Assembly: GCA_015657535.1 (NCBI GenBank)
Contig: JADHZB010001590.1
Span: forward strand, 1-64,000
Source: Nephromyces sp. MM_2019
Taxonomy: Eukaryota > Apicomplexa > Aconoidasida > Nephromycida
Direction: 5' to 3'
DNA: 64,000 nucleotides
The first letter of the stretch is position 1. Each line of letters opens with the position of its first letter. The notes beneath the pieces are model-generated. The model made no database searches. It was not told where the DNA came from and worked only from the letters and a program-made list of their open reading frames with translations. Positions 39,401 through 52,771 of this stretch are shown here, in pieces. The position numbers and the translations under genes are program-made.

Positions 39401-41952
39401 TCTCAAGAATATACGATCAATTTATCAAAATTATCTTATTTCTTCCCTCAATTAATTCCTTATAAAATTTGCCTCCTTGTATCCTCAATAGCGGAGTATT
39501 TACTAATGGTAAAGGCAGCAGCAGTGTTGGCCTGACTGCAGCAGTTTCTAAGGATCCTGACAGCCGAGAATTTGTCTTGGAAAGTGGAGCTTTGGTCCTG
39601 TCTGATCGTGGTACCTGCTGTATCGATGAATTTGACAAGATGGATGAATCAGCCAGGTATGAGTTATTGTTTCCACGTCTTTACGGGCAATTTTTTTGGA
39701 AAGATTGTATGCTTTATGAAGTCTTTGTTATTAGAATAGCGCATACCGTATTTTACTGTGTGCAATTAAAGGAATCTTCCGCTTCATGGCTGTGGTTTAC
39801 AATCACTTTCTCTTCAAAATACCTGGTAAATTCGAGTAGTTTTACTATTTTTTCCCCAATTTAATGAACCGGCATACACCTTGCACCAGTAAGGCATCCC
39901 CCTTTCCAAAACTTATATTTTATTATGTATACAGCAGGGGTGTATTTATTAAAATTAGCACAAATTTATATGTAATTGTTGATTTTTGTCTCTTTAGAGC
40001 TGTGCTTCACGAAGTAATGGAACAGCAAACTGTCACGATTGCGAAGGCTGGGATTGTGGCTACATTAAATTCAAGAACTGCTGTCCTCGCGTCTGCTAAC
40101 CCTATACACTCGAGATACGATAGGCGGAAGGCTGTAATAGAAAACATAAACTTGCCTCCTGCACTATTCTCAAGATTTGATCTGATCTATCTCGTTTTAG
40201 ATACTCCTGATGAAGGCGAAGATCGTACATTGGCCGAAGTGCTATGCAAATCCTTTGGCTCAGCTAATATGGTACAAACAGAAATGATATCGAGAGAAAC
40301 AAACTTCTAATATTGATAGAATTTTCGAGTAAATTTCAAAGGGGGATATGCACTGGCTGGCTTTTAGAGAAGATTCATGTCGTCTTGAGGCTTTTATCTT
40401 GTTTTTTCTTAACTGATATATAAAATGAAGAAAATATATTTTATTCTTATCAATAAAATAAAATAATAATTTATTACCATCTTATACCCCCTGCTATTAC
40501 TTCTGGGCTTAAGCGGTTGCTTTTTAGACCCCCTTTTCCCCCTGTATTTGCCGCTCGCCTTTCACTTTTTCTGAAAATTGGATCTTTTTTCTTGGGATTA
40601 GCGTTAATTTTTCCTTGTTTTTCTCTTCATCCTGTTGGTACATGTTGATATGTTATCTTCAGAATGAAGGCATCGGCTCGAGTGAAAGCTCCCCAATTAA
40701 CAGTACTTTGCTTGCACAGTACATTTCTTACTGTAGAGCGGTGTGTAACCCAAAGCTAAGCAAACAAGCATCGGAAAGCATACAACTTGAATATTTGAAG
40801 ATGCGGCATCAAGAGGGAAATGGGATGCGGTAAGAGGACTAAACCAGCAATGCCATTTTTTCATAAACTTTTTTGTTGCCTATTAATTGGACGTGTCTAT
40901 GGGGCGTAGGCTTCTATGATTATTCCCTGTGTTTACTGTTTTTTCCAGGGCTCCGACGGCTAGCGCCAGGCAGTTAGAAGCTTTAATCAGAATATCTCAG
41001 TCTCTAGCAAAGATGCGGTTATCTGCATATGTAGAGAAGGCAGACGCTGTGGAGGCTGCTCGCTTGATGCAAATTGCAACTTTTCAATCCTTGATTGACC
41101 CGCTAACTGGTTGGTGAGCATTTTTTCTGCATCTTTGCGGTACAGACTGTTTCCTGTAGTGTATAAAAAGTTTTTTGCGCTGAGAATTAAGTAGGAATGT
41201 GTAAAAAATACGTATATTTTTCAAGCAATTTTTGAAGTTCATGCATGATTATACATATAATGTGTATTTCCGCTGCTTCTTCAATTGCTTAGCTTATTAC
41301 GCCTCAAACAATATGCATATCAGAAATTTTCCAGAGTGTCATATCGTACGTATAACGTTGATTTTCTCTATTGACATGTTTGTGATGGCTTTTATATTTT
41401 TTTGGTGATTATTTATTTTGTTTTATTACGTTGGCTTTATAAGGGTCATTCTTTGTGTGTGTGTGTTTCGGTTTTCTTACCGGACATTTTAAAAAAAGTT
41501 GGGGAGCATTAGATAGTGCTGGTGTATTCCATATCGTAGCCACCGTAGATCTAAATATGTATCTAAATTTTTTTTGATAAAACTCCAATGTTTAGCGTTG
41601 TTCTTGTCAATCTTTTCTCTAGGAAGGATTGACTTTGATCAGGTTAATCTTGGCAAGACTCTGCGGGAGAGGGCGATTGTCGATTTCTTGAAAACTGCTA
41701 TATTGAAATTACTGGCAGCAACTAGCGCATTTAAGGACAATTTGTTCTTGAAGGTCCAGGAGAGTTTAAGCGTAAGATAAATGCTTATTTTTCTTTTATT
41801 CTACTATTGAAGCAATAAATAGCTTTTGAATTTTTACCGTATTCTTTCAAATTATTTAGGCTCAGAGAGAATTGTCCTTTTATAAGATAGAACGGAAGAT
41901 TTTTGAAGAAGTCATGCAAACCTTGGAAGCTGACCGTAAGAAATGTTCATAA
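33494..41952 (+). CDS. MCM4: DNA replication licensing factor MCM4
   Basis: MCM4 is a AAA+ subunit of the MCM2-7 replicative helicase in the nucleus. Exons: 33494-33644, 34702-34956, 35582-36394, 37318-37574, 38070-38136, 38940-39084, 39492-39656, 39998-40271, 40663-40829, 40949-41109, 41623-41771, 41860-41952. Phases agree and give 898 residues (human 863). The start is [16 protein letters not shown]. The N-terminal tail (1-100) is Pro/Ser/Arg-rich, as in MCM4. The MCM N-domain follows, with a zinc site at Cys305, 319, 338, 341 (first pair unusually spaced). The ATPase has Walker A GDPSTAKS (544-551), Walker [10 protein letters not shown] near 606, sensor ASANP near 650 and arginine finger SRFDL near 677. 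[16 protein letters not shown] and DPLTGRIDFD are MCM4-like. A winged-helix-like C-terminal part ends ADRKKCS. An AATAAA lies downstream at about 42126. Identity is very secure. Confidence 0.96.
38442..38598. repeat. ACAGACAG/ACACAT microsatellite in MCM4 intron 5
   Basis: A low-complexity purine-C run built from ACAGACAG, ACACACAG and ATACACAT units, about 155 bases long, within the intron between exons 5 and 6 of MCM4. The Cys/Val/Ser-rich frame on the opposite strand is a by-product of the repeat. Confidence 0.9.
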
Positions 41953-44900
41953 AACGTACTAAACAAGCCATGAAATTTGTGTGAAGCAAGTTTTTTAAGC
42001 TACATTAACGTTTTGCATTGATCATATATGTCAATGTGAGTTTTTTCGTTGGAAGTTCATATGCCTAGAATTTGTTTGCTGGGATTTACTAATCCACCAG
42101 AAAAACCCAATCATGCTTTACGGTGAATAAAAATGTTGTAGTGAAAAGTTAGTTCTTGTCTTTGCATAATGGATTTTTTTACTGATACTGCAAAGGGTAC
42201 TCGCTCACTCGCATTCACAGTCACTGCATTGGTGGAGGAGGGTAGGCACCACATCTTTATCGGAGCCCCATCGCTGCTTTCACGTCCTAACTTATTCTAA
42301 TGCTTCTGTTATGCCTGTAGATATGATCGCGAAGGATCAGCAAGGCCAGCACAAACTCCTGACTAGTGTGATGTAGCACGGATATAACCTTTTCATGCTG
42401 GAGCTTTACCTCTTCTATCGTCCTTTGCCTCACTTTGGGATTATCATGGTTACGGTAGAAAGTTAAGAATGACGACAGAATAGATTTCAATTATATACTC
42501 CCTCCTCCGGCATAGGAAGTGCTCTGCCAGTCACATGTCTTCTTAACCATTCAGTACGCCTCTCCAACACAGGCTGCTGGCTTTTCATTTATTAGCTATC
42601 ATACTAGGCGTTATTCCCCTGGGTACTAGATTCTCCTGCAAGATATTTAAGATCATTTTGAGATTCTTTTGAACAAAGTTCTGGTTTTATAAAACAGCTA
42701 AAAGAGTTTCATTTCAATAATTATTTGCAAAGTTGCTGCAAAACAAGTGATATTGTGTTTCGCTTGTATTACCACTTAATTATTACTTGGAGGAGCTTTT
42801 TAGACAGGTTAACGTTGAATCCAATTCATTAACACGATTTAAGGCATCCATTGGGTGAATGGCGGAGCATAATTATTTCATGCATCTAACGGGGTAAAAT
42901 CATTTATTAAGCCTTTCCACATGAAGGATAGTGTGAATAGATCAGGTGCAGTTTAGTATTCTTAACAATGTGTCACACCGACTTCATAGCTAATTACTTA
43001 CCCAAAGTTGTCACTTGTCTAAAAGGTTCGTGTTTGTTTTAGAACACTTAGTAGTGGTTAATATAAGCCATAATGAGGTACCGTAAAAGTGCTTTGTAAA
43101 AAAGATTTCTCGGAATTGCGCGCTGATTTTAATACTTAAGCTTTGTTTTTGGCCGAGATATTTTATACTCACGAAAATATAGCACTTACCAGATGCTTTA
43201 CTGCATAGAAATGGCAGTTTTGTGGCCCTTTTCAGCCTAGAGTCAAGTTTTTAAAATAGTATTTCAGCGTGGATTTAGTGAATAAGATCAAAAAATTCAA
43301 AGGGAGCCTTTGATCAGTCTAAGCATCGGAGCTGAATTTAGTGGCACTCTGGACCTTATCAACTATGCTGCTCCGCCGAGTTCTATGAATTAATTTAGCA
43401 AGTTCTTGTGAAGTTAGGTATTTTTCCTACCCGCGAAGATGCAAGATTTCTTTTGAGTGCTACAGGAAGGTTTTATTCGAATACTCATTATTTGGAGAAG
43501 CACTCTTTGATAAAAAAAAGAAAACAAATTTTTTTATATTGAGTCAGTAGCATGATATGATATCTGCTGCATAGCGTTACTTTAGTGTAGGATTAGCTTA
43601 TAACTTGTGATTTTGCTTGTGTGGAAGTGCTGCTCTTACTTTTTTACTCAATCGCAATAGTATATGTATTGAAGGGAAAAAATATGAGTACCCAATCTTT
43701 CCTCGGAGCTGCACTCCGAATGTGACTGAAAAAGCCGCTACTCCAACTCCATCTCCTTGTCCTGTAGAGATATATGAGCGTAGTAATCGAAAGATTAATT
43801 CGCTGAAGGCTTATTGTGTTTAACTACGGTAATGAATCCCTTTCTTGATGGCTCAATAAGACATTGTAGAAGCTCTTTGCAGTCCTTGCTTGATATACTC
43901 TTTCAATTTCTTATACATATAGTTCTAAATTTTAACGAAAGGCTGAACGTTGAGTTCGCATATTGGGCCTACGAAGTCAGTAAGGATTTTTTATACGCCA
44001 AAAAAGTCGACTGAAGTCTTTTTCCTTGCAGTGAAGAAAATAGCTTTGGCATTAGCAGGCTAACGCGGAAACAAGTTTATGTCTCTCAATATATGCTCGC
44101 TTTACGCTAAGAGCTACCATCAGTTACGTCCATCAGGTAAAAATACGGCAAGCATCTGGCGCGAAAAATATGAACCCTAAAATAAAGATTAGTAATAACG
44201 GCTATATATTCTAGAAAGGGTGAGCGATGAGTTAAAAAAACTATCGGAGGACTGGCATCTTTGTCTCAGTTTATTTTGTGGTTTTGCCCTGCAAAGACTC
44301 AGTCTACAATATTTTCGGTTCTTCCATGGTTTACCTCACTTTTTATGTAGTTGTTGTGTCCCGTGTAGCGAAAGCAGAATGAATATAGCTATAACGCTCA
44401 AAAACCCCTCGGAAGAGCGCAAAAACACAGAATAATCAGCAACTATGTTATTACTTGGTAGAATTGCTGGGTTTCAAAGAAAAAGGGTACAAGCCTTCAA
44501 GTACTTTTTTTCACAAATCTGTGATTAAATAGCGTGGACGTTAGAGCGGCCACAGTTATTGGTGTATTGGAAAATAGCTGATTTTTTGAAGAAAGACATC
44601 TGGATGAGCGTCTCTTGCAAGATCTCGAAAGTTTCACCTGCTTTGCATTCTTCTCAAGCGAGCTTATTAATGGTTTTCACACATTTTAATGGCCATCATT
44701 ATATCGTTCTGTGGAAAAGATAAACTTAGTAATATGCTGAGTAGCTCTTGAAACATTTACGCTCCCGCGAAATTGCACATGGCAAGTATATGAATCCAAA
44801 CAATTTTCATACATGTTTCCTTCTCGGTAGTTCAAATATTGACCGTCACCCTTTTGTAGCACTTCAAAATCAATTTGGCCCAGGAGAATATCTGCAGTCG

Positions 44901-46789
44901 TATAGCGTGCGTATTCTTAAGAACAGTGCTCGTTTCTGAAGCAAGCATTTCGTGTGTATACTCGGACAAGGTTATGGGCATCCATTTTTTACTTTTCATA
45001 TAAGCTGCCTTTTAATAGTTAAAATTGCACAGGATTGGGAGCTGCAAAAAAGGTCATTGGGCTAGGTGAGCGGCAGTTAGTGGTGATTATAGTTAAAAAA
45101 AAACTCTGCAAAATTTCTTCTTTTAATCCTTAAGCTTAATGCGATATCAAGGTTACTCCACATGCTAGAGTAACTAAGAGCTTAGCGCTAAGCGCATTCC
45201 GTTAAATACTCTTGTGTTCAAGCTTATTTTGGAGGGTTTTCTCAACATGTGGGACAGATGTAACTAAATTTCACAACATGCTTTTGTTAATAATTGCCTG
45301 CATTGTAGCCTTCCTTATATCTTTAGTAGTTTATGTAGGGGTCGGGACAAAAATTGATAGATATTGTTGCTTTGGTTTTCAAAAAATTTATAAAAAATAC
45401 AATCCGAAAAAAGTTGTGCGACTTTTTGTTGATGCAAAGAAGCCAAGCTAATTCGAAAGTTATATCGACGCCTATATAACAAAAGCGTTTGTTAGCGATG
45501 CTCTTTTTTTGCACTGTAGTTCTTATTTTTGCGTTCACTGTGCGGTGCTTTAAAAATATCATGGCGGGATATTTTATCGAAAACACGAAAGCAGCTGCAG
45601 GGTAGAGCAGGAGAAAAATAGCTTTCTAGTGCCTGTGGGGGCACACTAGTTACGGAAGGATAGGCTCAATGTTTCCTATCACTGGTGTAATATCAGATTT
45701 GCTACAAGATGGTAACTGTGAAGTCATGGGCATGCTAACACAAATTAGGTGGAAGCTGTGTGCTCTCATGTCCGCTTTATTCATTACCACATCGCACACT
45801 GAAAAAAATAGAATACTCATGCTAACAGTTCACATCTACCAGGGATAATCTTTGGTATACGGTAAGAACAGGAAACACAGTTCTAGGTTATCCGAGAGGC
45901 TTGTTTATATACCTCAAAGCAATGCTGTTGAGGCTCAGTTATTAACGTTAGCCTCACGTAATACATTAGCTACTTGTTAATGGTATTTTGAGGCTATTAT
46001 GTTAGGTGCGAGTGGTATCGCATGGAAATTCTTCAGAGGGTAGCACTTAAGCGTTTTTGGGATGCAATCTCAAAGGAACCTCTATAGAGGCTCTTTGACC
46101 CTCTTGTACCCAAAAATATGCTAGAGCGCTTTCGGGTTCAAGCGACAACTTAATACCTCTGTCTGGTTTTCCAACGAGTTGAACCTATTGAACCCTTATT
46201 GTAGCCATAATTCTTTCGAAGTTACTCAATTCTTGGCTTTTTCTGAGCGTTAGTGTATGTGTACCTCTTAAACACACCATCGGACGAACTTATTAGTTCG
46301 CTAAAGGGAAACTCATTCCGGTAAATATATGACCTGGTTGTTTCCTACGTTGTCACTGAAGATTTTCCCGATCAAAAGCTTGAGTGAACTAAAGAAATGA
46401 ATGCTGCCCTCAACAAACCGTGCAAATCTGCGGTAGTTCATTCCATAGTATGGGCTTATAGTTGCAAAGGGCATAGTTGGTGGGCAAAACTTTCACTTAA
46501 ATGAACTGGCTAAACCTGCGCATTGCTAGTATCTGGTGGACATACAATTAGCTTATGCTCTGCAATACGAATGGAAGAAGAGAGAGTACGAGATGTGCGC
46601 GCATGCTTCCGTTTTCGCCTTTTCATGCCTGCGTGTAACTGGAGCTATGACTTCCCACCATCTTCCACAGAGTCTATATCTTGATTCAAGCTTCCAGCAA
46701 AGGTGCATAGGTTTTAGGTTGCCATAACGTCTATGCGGGGTTTTATCATTTTTCACTTGTTTATATGAAAATTTTAAGGGTTTCTCAGA
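41953..46789. other. Intergenic stretch between MCM4 and the propeller gene
   Basis: About 4.8 kb with only short frames on both strands. A frame at 43617-43823 (+) has a Pro/Thr-rich run, and 44748-44939 (+) is also open, but neither has convincing splice partners. Two palindromes occur near 45180 and 46079. The TTTCTCAG just before the next start codon could be the acceptor of a 5' UTR intron, so a first exon may lie here. Confidence 0.45.
45180..45193. repeat. 14-bp perfect palindrome
   Basis: GCTTAGCGCTAAGC is its own reverse complement. It lies in the stretch between MCM4 and the propeller gene. Possible protein-binding site or chance. Confidence 0.6.
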
Positions 46790-49700
46790 ATGTACCAGGA
46801 TCTCCCGCGTTTTAACTGCGGTTTACTTCCCGTATTGGGACCCGAGTATCAACTCCGCTACCTCTCAATTGACCATGAATTCAATTGTAGAAATGAAGGT
46901 CTTCACATGGGTTCTTTACCAAAAGCAGCGCAGAAAGCTAGAGTTTTGTGGCGCCTTCCTAGTAGCACTCATCCAGCAGATGAATTGAAAAAATTCTTGT
47001 TTTTTGATGAGCATGAGCGGGTAAAAAAGTCACAACTCTACTGGAAAAGAGCTGCGGATAAGGGAATCTTGCAGCCTCAAAGTGATGAAGATAACGCTGA
47101 ACTGCGCTTTCCTGGAGGGTCTAATTGTGGAGAACTAGAATTCTTGAGGCATGAGCGGATTAACTGTGTTGGTATCTGTAGTTTCCCGCTCTCGGTAGCC
47201 AAGGAACCCTGCCGTTTCCGTGATACGGAGCATACTCTGTTTTCGTCGTTAAGGGCTAGCGCAAATTTGGCGAAGACTGGTATGTTTTGGGCTACAATTA
47301 TGCTCTATTCAAGGTTTCCAGTAATGTTACCGAAACGCATATACTTGTGAAGTCTTGTTTTATGCGTTGCATGAGTAACTTGTACGGAATCTAGGTAAAT
47401 ATAGTTCTTGAAAGTGACTGAATGGAGACATTTATAAGGTTTCAACACATCCCAATGCGTGCAGAAATTCGAGCCGCGAGTGCATATAGAGATACTCTCT
47501 TGATTCAGCCAAGCAGACTTGATGGATCCGAACTTCTCTTTTCTTCGTTGGATATTTCGCACATTGGATCTCGAGAAGCTCAAAGTTGTGCGCTTAAACA
47601 TACTTCATCGGCTGACTCTTCCCTTCCTTTGACTTTTTTTTATAGTTCGCTGTGTGATGAGCCAAGAGTGCTACCTAAAGCTGGCACGTATACTAGCTCA
47701 ACTGATTTTTTAATGGGCGAACCTCCTGTTTTAAGCTTAGATATGAGGATATTTCATAGCTTCACCCCCTGCCATGAAAATGGGAGATATTTCAATTCAT
47801 TCGAGCAGGAAAAAAGCAAAGAAAAAGGCAATTATTGGAGCATATATAATAGCTGTTACTCAAGTTCGAATAGCAGCCATAGATGTCAATCTTCTGAGTT
47901 ATATCCACCGAAAGAGTGCTCCTCTCTTTGTAGCAATAAATATCCGATCCTAGAATTGCAGATAGATGACATTAATCCATATCAAAAGTTTGTGTATTAT
48001 CGCACCTCTTCTAGCATGTTTGTACAGTCTCTTGAAAATTATTATGGAGAAGCGAGCTTAGCCCATGGTGATTCAGATGATGATAAATGTCTGTCTTCTA
48101 AAGTAGTGAAGCCTTTTGAGTTTACTACGAATGATTTCGTATATAATATAGCACCCAGTCCTTTTAATTTCGGCGAAGTATCTTTACTTCACTCTTCCAA
48201 AGGAATCTTGTTATATGACACAAATAATTTGCAGGTTAATGAAGGCTTGGTTGCATATGTGTAGACTGCTATATGATGCTTCTGTGAAACTTCTTGTGCT
48301 GGCTGTTTTTAATTATGTGAGCTCCCTCATCCATCCACCAAACACCGAGGATATAATGTAAGCTGCTACTAAATCTAGCATAATTAATGTAAAATTATAT
48401 CGTTATTGCTTCAGGAAAAGCAATGTGTCAAGACATCAAATGGATGTTGCAGGCCAGCAAGTTTAGCAGCGAATTGCACAAAGAAGTTGGGGCATAGCGG
48501 AACAAATTTACTGCAGTGCTTGACCTATGGATGCAATCCCAATCATTTGATTGTAGCGGACGAAAATTTGTGCCAAGTCGATCTAAGGGTGAGACTTTAA
48601 TTTTGTTTTTCGTTAATGCGTTGGGATATCTGGCTTTCATTTTGTTTGCTTCCTCATATTTCCTCCAGATTCGCTCGATAAATCCGATTTTCTCAGCGAC
48701 GAGAGCTTACGGTGTCACTCCTACGAGGGTAAAAGCAAGTATCATCAGTGAGAAAAACGCGAGTACTACCAAGAAGGTTCATCTGGGCATATTCTGGAAG
48801 TGTTATACTGCATTGGCAGTCCAGCCTAACAATCGCCATATGCTCGCGGCAGCATCATCTGCAACGGATACACTTGATATTCTAGATCTGCGCCAGCTTA
48901 GGGAACCAATCCTCAGCATTGCACTTCCTTCAACAAAACTAGTGAGTTTGCCTGTCTAAAAAGCCAGTAATATTTTAGGAAAGCATCACCTATAACTCAT
49001 TTAAGACTATATACCAGAGATTTTAAGAGGGCACTGTATTCTATGTGGTAAATCGTGCGCAGAATTCAGTTTAAGTATGATGATGGTGGCATTAGAAAAA
49101 ACTTCAAAGAAACCTTTTTTTTCATAGCCTGGCCAATGAGCAGGATGTTGAATTATGTCTCGCGAGGTATATATTTAATGCTTTGAAAACTAAGAAGTCG
49201 GTTTCCATAACCTGCTACGTTGGAACGAGTATATATACTTTAAGTCATCTTTACTTCACTAGCATCTTTCTCTGCTTTAGTGTTCGCTGTGGAGAAAGCT
49301 ACTACATCATTTTTATGATAGTCTTTTCTTTGGGGCTCATTAAAGTATGATGTGATTTTATTTACTCAATAAAACGCGTTGAAAGCATTTTATTGTTTTG
49401 CTGTCACGAGTCTTAAGCCTGTAGTTAATGTATTATCTGGAGGTTTGTTTGGAATTTTAGATTGGAAGTCGATTCCGCAGTTTAACCTGGCATTGTGAGG
49501 ATCTTGTAGGAGACAAATCAGGCAGCTTGAATAACGTCGATGCATTTAGTTGGAAGTGTAGCTCTGTGATCACCTCACAGTTTCTGATGCTGAAAAAAAA
49601 GGCTAAAGGAGAAACTTTTGATAGCATGGAAGGATCTGCAAGATCACTGAAAGAAAGTTCGGCTTCTTCAGGGGTCCATAGGGGCTCTAATGGTCTGAAG

Positions 49701-52339
49701 AAGCCTGCAGAAGCCCATTATATACTTAGTCCACTGGCGGATAACATGGATTATATTTCCCAGGACCAGAAAACGATAATTCAGCTTCCCAAGGTAATCT
49801 TGAAAATAGTCATATTTTACTTTAATCAAACGCGTGTGTGCCTTTTATACGTGTGTGGTGGTGTGTGCTCCTTATATGTGTGTGGTGGTGTGCGCCCCTT
49901 ATGTGTGTGTGCTGGTGTGTGGGGGCATGTGCCCGTTATACGTGTGTGGTAGTGTGTGCATTCGACCAGGGTAGATAGTCAAAAAGAAAAATTCAAGCAA
50001 AAAATCCACCAAAAAATGCTTTAAATATACAAAATTCGCAAACCATGACGATGCACAGTAAACCTTTTTCCATTTTAATCGAATATGCTGGCTTCCCAAG
50101 TCATGTTAATTTACATTTTTTTGGCTTTACTTAGCACAAAAAGATCTGAAGCATCAAAATTCCAATTTATCATGTAGAAAACATAAAAAAACCAGAAATT
50201 TTGATGAATTTTGAAGCATCATGCTTATCGTTCACCTTCCCTAAAGAGGTATACAGACCTTGGAAATTGGAGTTTATCCTCCGATAGGCAATTCCACAGA
50301 TCGTTTGGCCCTCTAGTTGAAGGTTCTAGGGAACTGTGGTCCTTGCCATATCGAGCGTCCGACGAAACATCCTTGTCTCGCATTTACAGTGGCTCAGCTG
50401 GATTTATCCGTCTAAAGCTCCCTATTTTTTCCAGCGAAATTTTCTCACGCAGTAACTGCGGATCGGTTGATATGCAACGTGTGAAGCCCTTTTTTCTCCT
50501 TCATGTACTTCTTGGACTGTCATGTACTGGGAGACTATGTGCTAACATATATTCAAATGAAGCCTTTTTTATTGAAAGCGCTTCTTTGGGTAGTTTAATG
50601 AATACCATCGTCAGGCCTAATGCTGATTATTCATCTTCCTCATCTTTCACGCGATTGCAAGGTATGATACACTGACTGGTTCCGTATAATGTAAGCATCT
50701 TAGTTAATGAAAGCAAACTTCTACTACGTTACATATAGCGAAAATTCCACTTTAATTTTGTAAAAAAAATGGCCGTATTCCATTTTTTTATGAGAATCCA
50801 TAAAATCCATTTTCTTGTACATATGCCGTGTATAATATACCAAACGCCCCTTATAACAGATATCTGCTGCTAATAAATCAAAATCTGGAACATTTTTTTT
50901 GATTTGATGCCTTTGTAGCTGAAAAAAAAACCAATTTTTAATGTTTCAGGTCACAATTTCGATAATTTAAAGCGGTTCAACCCTCTGTTTTATGATATAA
51001 ACCCACTTAGGATGAAAAAGAGAAGTTTTGAAGAAATTTTAGCGGCTCGCTCAGCACAGTCGCCAGTCTTGGCCTTTAGGCCACAAAAGCGCCTCAGAAT
51101 GGATTTTAACACATGCGATTTTTCTGACTTTTTGAAGAAAAAACGAATTAATAACCATTCAATCATACGTTCACGGGTAAGCGGGTGTTAAGTGCTTGCA
51201 AAATACTTCTAGTCGCTTTACTATTTATAATAAATCCAAAAAGACACAGATTTAATATATCCAACGAAAGATGGTTTTAAAAAATGTGTGTTTGATGGCA
51301 ATGAAAACACTATGATGAAATCGATGGCAATTTTTGATGACCAAATGTTGACTTAGCTTGATAGTATATGAGAAGATGGATCTAGAATGTATTCTTCATT
51401 TGCTATACTTATTATGAAATGGATTAGATTTGCTCGTAAAATCTATTTTTTAATGAGAACCAAAATGATTAGCCCCTAGCATAAAAACTGCCACAACCCA
51501 AAATCACCTAGATGCATTGTATGAGAAGTTTGATGAAGTTCTAAAGCTTTGTTTATATCGCCACATAGGCAATATTTTGAATTTTTTGTTTACTTCGTTG
51601 CCTGTAAAGCCGGTTTTATACCAAGTAGCTAACCTGAGTCTTTTGTGGGTACTATAGTATTCTCTTTGATATCAAAGAGTTTACTTATGCAAATAAGTTT
51701 TTTCAAATTGCATTTTAGTAGACCGGATCCTCTCCAACAAAGACACAAATATCTTCAAAATACACACCTCTCCAACACACACAAACAGATACCTCTCAAA
51801 CAGACTTAGCTTGAGGCTAGCTCGACGGTTGTGGAATCAATAGTTTCTTGCTTTTTTGGATGTTTTAGGAAAATGGTTTTATGAGCTTCAATATTTTAAA
51901 AGGATATGATATACACGATATTTAGATGCTTTAGTGTTGAGGTTTTCATTCTGAATTACACCGATTTCGAGCTTCTATATGAATTTTTTAGGAAATCATT
52001 ACGCTTCTAATATTTCAAGCTTTAGACTCTTACAAAAAAAAGAAATCTGTTAAAAAAAGAGGAAAAAAATACTCACTCAGTAGTATGGGCGTTGAACTCG
52101 ATCCTTCCGATAGCAATATTGAAGGTATTTCAAGATATTATCCTTGGTAAGTAAGCGGGAGTTTACAATGCTCGTGCCTTTTCGAGGCAGCAGCTACGCA
52201 AGCAAAAGCTAGAGGAGATTTTAGCCTAGTTAACTTGTCTATTTGCAGCGAATATTGCGGCTTCATAATGAATCGAAATGACGAGCGCACAACACTAACT
52301 CGAATTGAGGATTTTCTCCGAAACCTCTGGAAAGGCTAG
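46790..52339 (+). CDS. TAF1C/Rrn6-like protein, putative Pol I initiation factor
   Basis: Exons: 46790-47279, 47465-48234, 48415-48588, 48669-48941, 49461-49793, 50217-50661, 50950-51176, 51992-52146, 52249-52339. All phases match, 985 residues. The start is MYQDLPRFNCGLLPVLGP; an AG just upstream hints at a 5' UTR intron. Two stretches resemble blades of the TAF1C/Rrn6 beta-propeller: LTYGCNPNHLIVADENLC then VDLR (about 457-478), and LAVQPNNRHMLAAASSATD then DILDLRQLREPIL (about 530-562). In TAF1C/Rrn6 these places hold a 'HPR...VGD.TGV..LD' and a 'L..VDER.P..P.L.WNHG' pattern. Near residue 883, FRPQKRLRMDF resembles the KKPRMGF tail motif of TAF1C. The last two exons are Lys-rich. Such proteins sit in SL1/core factor at rDNA promoters in the nucleolus. 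Coding nature is firm; the family is inferred by pattern only. Any WD-like protein is an alternative. Confidence 0.6.
49841..49958. repeat. 27-bp minisatellite, four copies, in an intron
   Basis: Copies at 49841-49867, 49868-49894, 49895-49921 and, after a 10-base insertion, 49932-49958. The core is TTATACGTGTGTGGTGGTGTG. It sits just inside the intron after the exon ending 49793 of the TAF1C/Rrn6-like gene. The 27-base unit is a multiple of three and the exon frame stays open through it. Confidence 0.85.
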
Positions 52340-52771
52340 CAATATTCTCAGTATACAATTTTCACGTCGATGTTTGCAATTCGTGCTTCTTTGAACCGGA
52401 TATCTTCCCTCAAGATGCTAATATTTTTTGCAAAAAAATTTGGGTTGGGATGTTTTTTGAAGCTATGTTCACATTGCTTTGCGCAGAAAGCTTTCGCCAC
52501 ATTTCAACAATGCCATTATCTGCGTTACTTCTCTAGAGTCTATGATTTGATGTATCCGATGTGCGAACAAGGCAGCAATATATATGTTATGAAGGAAGTT
52601 ATTTCTTGGGCTCACTGCATAAATGCGTGTGTTCGTCTTTCATTCTGCGAGTCATGAGTTATCCACGCCTTACACTCTTAATTTCGTTCGAGTTCTTTTC
52701 AAGGTTATCAAGTTAAAGTATCCATTATCGTAAAATTCAGGTGGGTTTTATTACTGGATAGCTTCTACTAG

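Noticed and set aside
46120..46160. CGGGTTCAAGCGAC, T-arm-like on plus
   Set aside because: The flanking bases do not form the 5-bp stem and no cloverleaf is possible.
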